Part shown: one piece after another, positions 56,991-64,000 of the stretch
Layout of the letters: every line of letters begins with the position of its first letter
Numbering within the stretch: the stretch's first letter is position 1
Assembly: GCA_014529385.2 (NCBI GenBank)
Contig: CM043942.1
Location: 49,045,274-49,109,273 of the forward strand
Length of the DNA: 64,000 bases
Reading direction: 5' to 3'
Source of the DNA: Adiantum capillus-veneris
Lineage: Eukaryota > Streptophyta > Polypodiopsida > Polypodiales > Pteridaceae
Translations under genes and position numbers: made by a program
The notes under the pieces: generated by a model
What the model saw: only the letters and a program-made list of their open reading frames with translations
The model's database searches: none
Told to the model about the DNA's origin: nothing

Positions 56991-58042
56991 GTATTGAGGG
57001 GGCGTATGTCAAGAGAAAAGTGTGGAAAGATGGAGGTACTAGCTTGTGGGCTCTCTATGCAAATGCTGCCACTACTGTTGTAAAAGCTAAAAGATTTGAT
57101 TGCTGTGTACATATTTACCGTGAACATAGAATTAAGGAGTTGCTTACTGATAAGGCAGTGATTGAGTTCGCTCCCACTATCGCGTTCACTGTTGTGAAGG
57201 TTGAGACCTCCACAAGGTCCGATGGTGGTGATAGTTATCGTTTAACCATCGCAGATGGCCCTGCATCCAGTGATAGAGCAAGTGTGACTCATCAATTTGA
57301 TCTATTTTGCCTTGATATCTTAAGTCTTATCTCTAATCTGGATTATTTGTGCAGTTGCTATTTGTTCCTTCCAGGTGTGTCGATTATCATCTCATGGTTG
57401 ATGCTTTGAAAACCAAGGGTTCTTTTTCATGTGTTGCGCACAACATCAACGTCTTCAAATCAGCATCAAGCATATTATCTGTGGTGGACGCAACTCTTAT
57501 TTGTGCATTGCCAAAAAATCTAAAGAGTGTTTTCTCGTAGCATCTCTCAAAACAAGTCACTAGTATGGGATTTGGGAAGAAGGTAATCTACTTTAACTAG
57601 ATCTATTTGCGTGAGCATTGCTTGCAAGTTGTAATCTCATAATGGTTTGTAGGTCTTTGGAACTTTGGAGATTGTTAACATCAACAGTTTGGAGGTGGAA
57701 TATGTGTGTGACTCTTGCAAAGGCAGAAATGTTAGTCGTCAAATTTGCAACCCCTTTTGTTACTCGCGTGGAAAGCCTGTGTAGATTGTGAAGTTGCCTT
57801 CTCTTCAAGGTAAAATCTGTTTGCAAAATGGAGAAGCTGTACAAGTAATTCTGCAAGGAAATATCGTGGATGTAGTTCTAAATTTTCCCAAGCCTTTTCT
57901 CAGCCTGTTTTATGAGAATTTGTTAGACTTGAAATCATCTCTTGTTGCCTTTAGCAAAGCTGGAACATACTCTATAGACAAGCACGGTTTTGTGATTGAT
58001 TACAAGGCACCCTAAATTGTATCTTTCCTCCTAACCTTTTGC

Positions 58043-61000
58043 TTGAAGAACGGTAGTATGGCTGCCTATCCTTCATCCTTTTTTGTAAATGACAAAAAGC
58101 TTTATGTTTTGCCAAATTTTTGGTCTACATATAATAGTAACAATGATGTTTTGCAAGCTTTGATTTGTCTCTTCAATTGTTATATGTCTCTCATTGAATT
58201 GGAAAAACATCTTCTTGACCTTATAATGCTTGACCTTGCTAACAATAAAAATGAAACACGAGTTGTATGGATTGCACCATGGACAAATAGTGTTGTTGAT
58301 AGCACCGCATTGCATGACCACTTGAACACTTTGATACATACACGAGGAACGTCTCGGCTCTTGAGCATGCACTTGGTTATCTTGTTTTGCCGACAATTTA
58401 ATGTGACATGTGTTGTCCATGTCTTCCAAAATAAGAAGTTTATCAAATCTGTTTTTTGTGAAGGCATAAGCATAGAATCCACATCTGCAATACCTTCACT
58501 TGCTTCCATTATTTCTGAACCAAAATGTGTATGGCTTCCTATGTCGTCGAAGCATTTTAAACAGCCACGTTGTGTTTGGAGCAAAGATGACATTGCTTGC
58601 TTGACCACGTTGATTAACGAGAATCCATTTGCAAGTGCTAAAGATATTGTTCAGCTCTTTCAAGCGTCCTATCCTTATTCATTCTCAAGAAAGCAAATTT
58701 TAACTAAGGTTTATAAAATGTGGAAAGACCCGAGTTTACAAACAAGCAGTGACGTGAGGGTGTCAAAATCACGAGCAACTCTTTACGCAAGAAAAATTCT
58801 AGATGTTCCATGCTATCCATGTGCCTCTTGCAATGGTTTGTTTTTTCATAAGAATTTGAGGCTATTATCAGACGGTGACTTGCTTCTCTTGAAGGAGTTG
58901 AGAGTCCTTGTCACTACTTCGTACATGGACTCTCATGCATGTGTTGCTTGCAAGCGGGCATTGAAATGTCAACAAATTCCACCTTTTTGCATGCAAGGGT
59001 TGCTAGTTTTCAATTGAACTATGGAGAATGTTTCACAATTGAATGCTATAGAGCGCCGTCTTGTGTCTCTTAGAATTCCATTTGCCCAAATAAGAGAACT
59101 TACTTATGAGGGGCAATATGGGTTGCGAGGAAGCATTGTCAACGTTATGGTAGATTTGTCTAGGGTGCAAATTGTATTGCCTCGCTTCGCAGACGATCAA
59201 GCTATTGTCCTTGTGCAGATCAAGCGAAAATTAGAATATGATCATGCATACCTAAGTGGAGTTGTCCGGCCCTCATTTGTGCTACGAGCATTGCATCAAC
59301 TTGTGCTTAAGCCATTGTATCTTGAAAATGGTGCCACTATCAATTCTTCTTGGTCATCTGCCTTCTCTTTAATCTCCGACATTGCTATCTCTCCTAACTT
59401 TGATAACTCTGTAGATGACCAAGAACCATCTGACACTCTTTTCCATGGCCTTTACACTTCTCAGCAAGTTGTAGATCACAATGCACAAGCCAAGAGTGTT
59501 GCACCTTGTGAGGGGTTTGCACCATTGAGCCTTTTTGACGATGAAGCTTGTGAAGAGTTATCTTTCCCAGCATTGTTCTTTGGCGAAAGAAGGCAATATC
59601 ATCTCTTGGCAAAAAAAGGTATCAGAAAGTCGCGCAATGGGAGCTTAACAATGTGGACAGAAGATTTGCAGGAGATATCAATAATATTTTTTTCAAGACA
59701 ATGAAGATTATCATCAGCAAGGTCCTCGGCTCTATATGGGTGCGTTTACGTAAAGGTAAGCGGCGAGACAAGCAGCTGCAAGCTAAAGATGTTCAATCAA
59801 CAACCAATGTCGAACAACTACTTTCATCCCAAGTCGGATATAGTGACTTTGAGAATTTGCGGACTTCCACTGACTACAAAGCAAAACTGAAGCTCAATGT
59901 TTTCACCATGATTCGACAATTAGGACAACCCACGTTCTTTATTACATTCTCATGCGCAGAGCAAAGGTGGAAGCCGTTGATGGATTGCTTGATTAAACTC
60001 AATCCACACATTGTTGAAGACAATCAATCCAATAGGTGTGCTGACATGAGAACACTAGTCCGATCAGATCCTACTACAACAGCTCGATATTATGCCACAG
60101 ATTTAGAGAAACTAAGAAAGAACTAAAACGTGACAAAACCATTCTCGGTGAGCTGATGGATTATTTCTTTGTCACTGAGTTCCAACAAAGAGGAAGCCAA
60201 CATGACCATGGGTTGCTTTGGATAGAAAATGCACCTGTATTTGGCATTGCTTCGAATGACGAGGTGGTGGATTTTATTGATTCATATATAACGACAAACA
60301 AGGATGAGCTTGATGAATCCTTGAGAGCTGTCCAGATTCACTCACATCGCAAGACATGCAAAAAGCACAAAACTTTGTGTCGATTTGGCTTCCCACGACC
60401 ACCCTCAAGAAGGACAATTATCTTATGCCCAAACAATGTGAACAACACAACAAGACAACAAATTGTCGACAGGAAGAGACATATCGATCAACAGCTCCTT
60501 GCTTTAGAACGTGAACCGACACTGTTGTTTGATGCTTGGTTAGAAACACTGAATATGGATGAAGAGGACTACCTCCAAGCACTTTGCATAAACATAACAG
60601 AGCCAACACTTCTTTTGAAAAGAGAACCTGAGGACATTTTCACAAATAACTTCAACAAGAAACTTTGTGCATTATGGGATGCAAATATTGATATTCAATT
60701 TATTTTCAATGAACACGGTGAAGCTGCATATTGCACATCATACATGACAAAAAATGACAGCTCCGTAAGCAAAGCAATCAAACACGTGGTTGAAGCTTGC
60801 AAGAAGAACAACTTACCAACGTTGGAACGCTTGAAAAATATTGGTGGGGCATTGATCAACGCACAAGAAATGACATCACAACAAGCAGCATACATTGCAT
60901 TGTCGCTACCTTTGCATAGTGCTAGCAGAGAATTTGTGTTTATAAATGCTGATTGGAGCGCCGAGAGGACATTGTTGTTGAAAAGAAGAGCCATGCTGGA

Positions 61001-63591
61001 TTCTTTGCGGCCTGAGGACACAAATATATTCTTCGATGACCTAGTCACAAAGTACGCACGCCGTCCACCTGATCTACAGTGCTTATGCTTGGCTGAATAT
61101 GCTAGCAACTACAAGCTCGTTCATGGCTGTCCTCAAAAGAACAAAAAAACTCGCATTATTAGGTTTATCAATTTCAAATTGGAGAAGAACTCTGAGAGAC
61201 ATTATCATGAGCTTTGTTTATTGTTTTTACCATTCATTGGTGAAGAGTCAACCTTTGAACCGACACCTAGCTCTTGGAGAGAGAAATATATCACACACTC
61301 TCAAACAATAAATGAGAACCGTCAAAAATTCTCAAGCTTGGAGACCACAACTTCAACCATTGTGGAGTCCTCAATGAACACTTCATCAAGTGCAGAAACA
61401 ATGGAAATTCACAAATACAATCTAGATCTTGATCTTCAAGGACCTCCACTTGCAGCGAGGTCGCTCCCTCTTTCTAAGAAGCTCGCACTACGAACGAGCA
61501 ATACCATTCATTAGTTGAAAAATTAAACACTGATCAACGATCCCTTTATGATGACATTTTAACCAGGAATTGATTGAAGCCAATGAAGCCTATTCATCTT
61601 TTCTTGACGGGAGGTGCAGCGACAGGGAAGACTTTCGTGCTGCAAACTATAGTCCAAGGGTTGATTCGACACTACAACTTGGCGATTCAACTTGACATTG
61701 AACTCCCCACAGCTTTACTAATGGCATATACTGGCAAAGCAGCATTCAATATTGGGGGGACAACAATTCACTCTGCATTGCGTCCACCACTCATGCATCA
61801 AGCTTATGTCAACCTCTTTTCTAGCAGCCTTGCTGAACTTTCACAATTATACAAAAACCTCAAACTAGTTATGTTTGATGAGGCCTCCTTGATAGGCAAC
61901 AGACTTCTAAGAATCATAGATATAAGACTTCACAACATCAAGCATAACCACATTGAACCATTTGGTGGTTTGGACGTAATTTTTTGTGGAGATCTTTGTC
62001 AAGCTAGCCCAGTTCAGGACCGTTGGATCTTTTGCGAGCCACAAGAACCAATTGAATTGCTCACACCCTCTTTTTGGCACACACATATCAAATGCCATGA
62101 GTTAACACAAATAATGCACCAATCAGACACAAAAAATTTATTTATGTTCTCAACAGAATACGGAAGGCTCAACAAACAGACGAAGATTTGCTCTATGTGA
62201 ACTCTACTCTTAGAAACAAATTGTTTGACAAATTCATGATACCTCATCTATTCTACACAAAAAAATTGAAGAACGAACATAATCAACTTGTTTTCAATGG
62301 CTTGGCTACCCAGACATACATAGTACACGCGAAAGACACTTTCCACAAAACATGCTCTAAAAATCTTGTCGTTCCAAATGATCCTCAGATGACTGCGGGT
62401 TTGACAACCACCTTGGAGCTAAAACGTGAAATGATAGTTGAGGTTTCTAGTGGCAACATCAACATAGACGACGGTCTAGTGAATGGTGCAGATGGTATTC
62501 TCAAACACGTAGAAAAAAGGAACAATTCGCATATCGCATGGATACATTTCTTCGACATTTCAACAGGGGCAAAACAACGAGCTGAAAATTCACGTCTCTA
62601 CACTCAATCTATAGAACACCACTGGACACCCATCTTTGAAACAACAAAAGAATTCCAGGTTGGGAAGAACTTGCTGAATAGCGTATCCAGGACACAGCTC
62701 CCCATTCAAGCAGCAAATGCACGAATTATTCATAGGTCACAAGACTTGACAATGCAAGCGGTTGCATTTGACCCAACAACAATCAATGCGCATGGCTTGG
62801 TTTACACATCTCTTTCTCGATTCAAGGATCCCGTTAATCTTCACATCCTCAAACCAATACTTGCAAACCAAATCAAAGTTGATGCAATCGTGCTCACTGA
62901 GTTGGAGAGACTAAAAAACAACGCCAGATGGGAACACTTGATCTCCTTGCTTTCCCACTTCCAAGAGACACACTACATCATTCAATCCCTAAATGTTGTC
63001 TCCATCCAGAAGCATCTTCACCAAATTAAAAGTGATCCAAATTTAATGATGTCAGACATTCTATGCCTCCAAGAAACAAGACAAAACACTTTCTTTAACC
63101 CACTTGCACCAGATTTCAACCACATTCATTATTACAACAAATTTGGTATGTCAATCTTTCACAAGGACCATGTCATTGTTCACTCCACAAAGAAACTATC
63201 AGCCCTTGGAATTGAAGTCATTGAAGCTTTCATTTCTATACACGGAGAACTTTTGCTCCATGTAGTCTCAGTTTACAAATCACCAAAAATTCCATTGGAT
63301 TCCTTGCTACTAATACTAAAGAGTGTGATCCATGCAGCTGCCGACATTGAAGCAAGCATCATCATTGGCAACTTCAACATTGACAACAACCTCAAAAATA
63401 CTCACTATCAACACTTGGAAAGGGAACTACACTCTCATGGATACAAACAACAAATCCATGATGTGACCACAGTGTACAACTCGAAGCTCGATCACATTTG
63501 GCCAAAAACTCTTATGCCATCCACAGTATCAGGGACGAGATTTTTCTTTTGGTCAGATCACTCTTCTATACATCTTTTGCTCCCAAAGTAA
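58043..63591 (+). pseudogene. Rep-helicase-endonuclease gene of Helitron-B
   Basis: N-terminal part has cysteine pairs CYPCASC and CVACK, then TGA at 59015, and RRLVSLRIPFAQIRELTYEG, LPRFADDQAIVL and IKRKLEYDHAYLSGVVRP. After a frameshift at the A-run near 59612, Rep follows: TMIRQLGQPTFFITFSCAEQ (59907-59966), HDHGLLWIENAP (60201-60236), CRFGFPRPP, WDANIDIQFIFNEHGEAAYC, and the two-tyrosine motif YCTSYMTK (60729-60752). The frame breaks near 60115 and 61505. Helicase: Walker A GGAATGKT (61610-61633), DEASLIG (61877), GDLCQASPVQD, a frame change near 62160, IIHRSQDLT (the usual Gly is Asp), GLVYTSLSR. The EEP domain is in the same open frame (62188-63591): SLNVVS, LQET (63067), GNFNID (63364; GDFN expected), LDHIW (63487), SDHSS (63553). 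Confidence 0.82.
62950..63591 (+). other. C-terminal EEP endonuclease domain of Helitron-B
   Basis: This domain follows helicase motif VI by about 45 codons without a stop. The five EEP landmarks (N in SLNV, E in LQET, GNFN, LDHIW, SDH) occur in order and at usual spacing over about 200 residues. In the Mg-dependent EEP fold the Asp of GDFN helps catalysis; here it is Asn, while Helitron-A keeps GDFN. No RT follows, so it is not a LINE insertion. Confidence 0.8.
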
Positions 63592-64000
63592 AACCCCTCT
63601 CCCTCCCCCCCCCCCCCCCTCTCTCTCTCTTCCTCTCCCCTCCCTCCCATTAAACAAAAGCAAAAACACATGAAACTACAACATTCACTTCCTTTGCCAA
63701 GCTTTTTCCAGATGTATACACAAGCGCAAGATATTTTAACATTTGATATTCCTCTTTATCACTTGCGAATCTTTTCCTGTTGTCTTGATTTCATATATGC
63801 ACGCCTCGTGAAATTTTCACTCTTTTCAATAACTGCAGAGCTTGGGCTAAACACAATTGAGTATGAAATATGCTTTTTTGAAACTCAGTGAGAAAGAAGA
63901 GCAACTCTACTTACATTTGAGACAGAGAGTGCCGATTTAGTACGAGAGTTTTTTGTTCATCCATCAAGGGCAGGCCTCGTGATTTTATCACTTGTTTAAA
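63592..64000. other. 3' flank of Helitron-B, to the window edge
   Basis: A C/CT-rich tract (63605-63650) follows the last stop. CCTCGTGAAATTTTCACT near 63805 and CCTCGTGATTTTATCACT near 63976 are a diverged pair; each contains a small inverted repeat (GTGA...TCAC). The element end could be here or beyond the window. Confidence 0.4.

Noticed and set aside
62950-63591. The EEP domain after the Helitron-B helicase could be the start of a LINE inserted there
   Set aside because: It shares an open frame with helicase motif VI, the same fusion exists in Helitron-A at the same point, and no reverse transcriptase follows either copy.

Overview
This window reads as a stretch of nuclear DNA from a land plant with a large, repeat-rich genome. 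The evidence is tRNA-iMet-primed Copia elements, plant-type LINEs whose ORF2 ends in a zf-RVT domain, fragments of a pentatricopeptide-repeat (PPR) gene and of a BTB/POZ gene, a SWIM zinc-finger relic, a tRNA-like SINE, MITE-like inverted-repeat elements and many long CT/GA and AC microsatellites. A non-seed plant such as a fern would fit, but that is a weak inference. I found no intact host gene, rRNA gene, real tRNA gene or CRISPR array. Almost every long reading frame is a transposon gene or a broken gene fragment.

Layout, left to right. 1-6 kb: gene-poor DNA, a broken SWIM-finger ORF, a SINE with a 17-bp target duplication, an 80-nt near-perfect hairpin, and the first exon of a BTB/POZ gene with two nonsense codons. 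6-9 kb: an LTR element (TSD TCTTG) inserted into an old Copia reverse transcriptase. 11-14.3 kb: a decayed LINE. 14.3-16.3 kb: a MITE, a LINE tail and a PPR pseudogene. 17-19.7 kb: repeat Y (with a palindrome array), a LINE fragment and a second copy of the MITE. 21.8-29.8 kb: Helitron-type element A. 29.9-32.6 kb: a three-level nest (repeat X, then a truncated LINE, then a 1.76-kb non-autonomous LTR element). 34.3-40.45 kb: a near full-length but broken LINE. 40.8-41.3 kb: a second PPR fragment. 41.3-49.46 kb: the minus-strand remains of a tRNA-Asp-primed LTR element, interrupted by a near-complete Copia element (42086-47257, TSD GAGAC). 49.46-51.25 kb: second copies of repeats Y and X. 53.7-63.6 kb: Helitron-type element B.

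The most notable system is the pair of Helitron-type elements. Each has, in the same order, a separate RPA-like single-strand-DNA-binding gene with a CX2C...CX2C finger, a Rep nuclease domain (HxH and two-tyrosine motifs), a PIF1-type helicase, and an endonuclease/exonuclease/phosphatase (EEP) domain fused in frame to the helicase C terminus. Typical seed-plant Helitrons carry RPA but no such endonuclease; the endonuclease is known from animal Helentrons. The two copies differ clearly in protein sequence, so the architecture is not an accident of one locus. Both are now broken by stops and frameshifts.

A second theme is layered insertion: several insertions can be ordered by their target-site duplications. 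A third is frequent local tandem duplication of 75-270 bp units in many unrelated elements.
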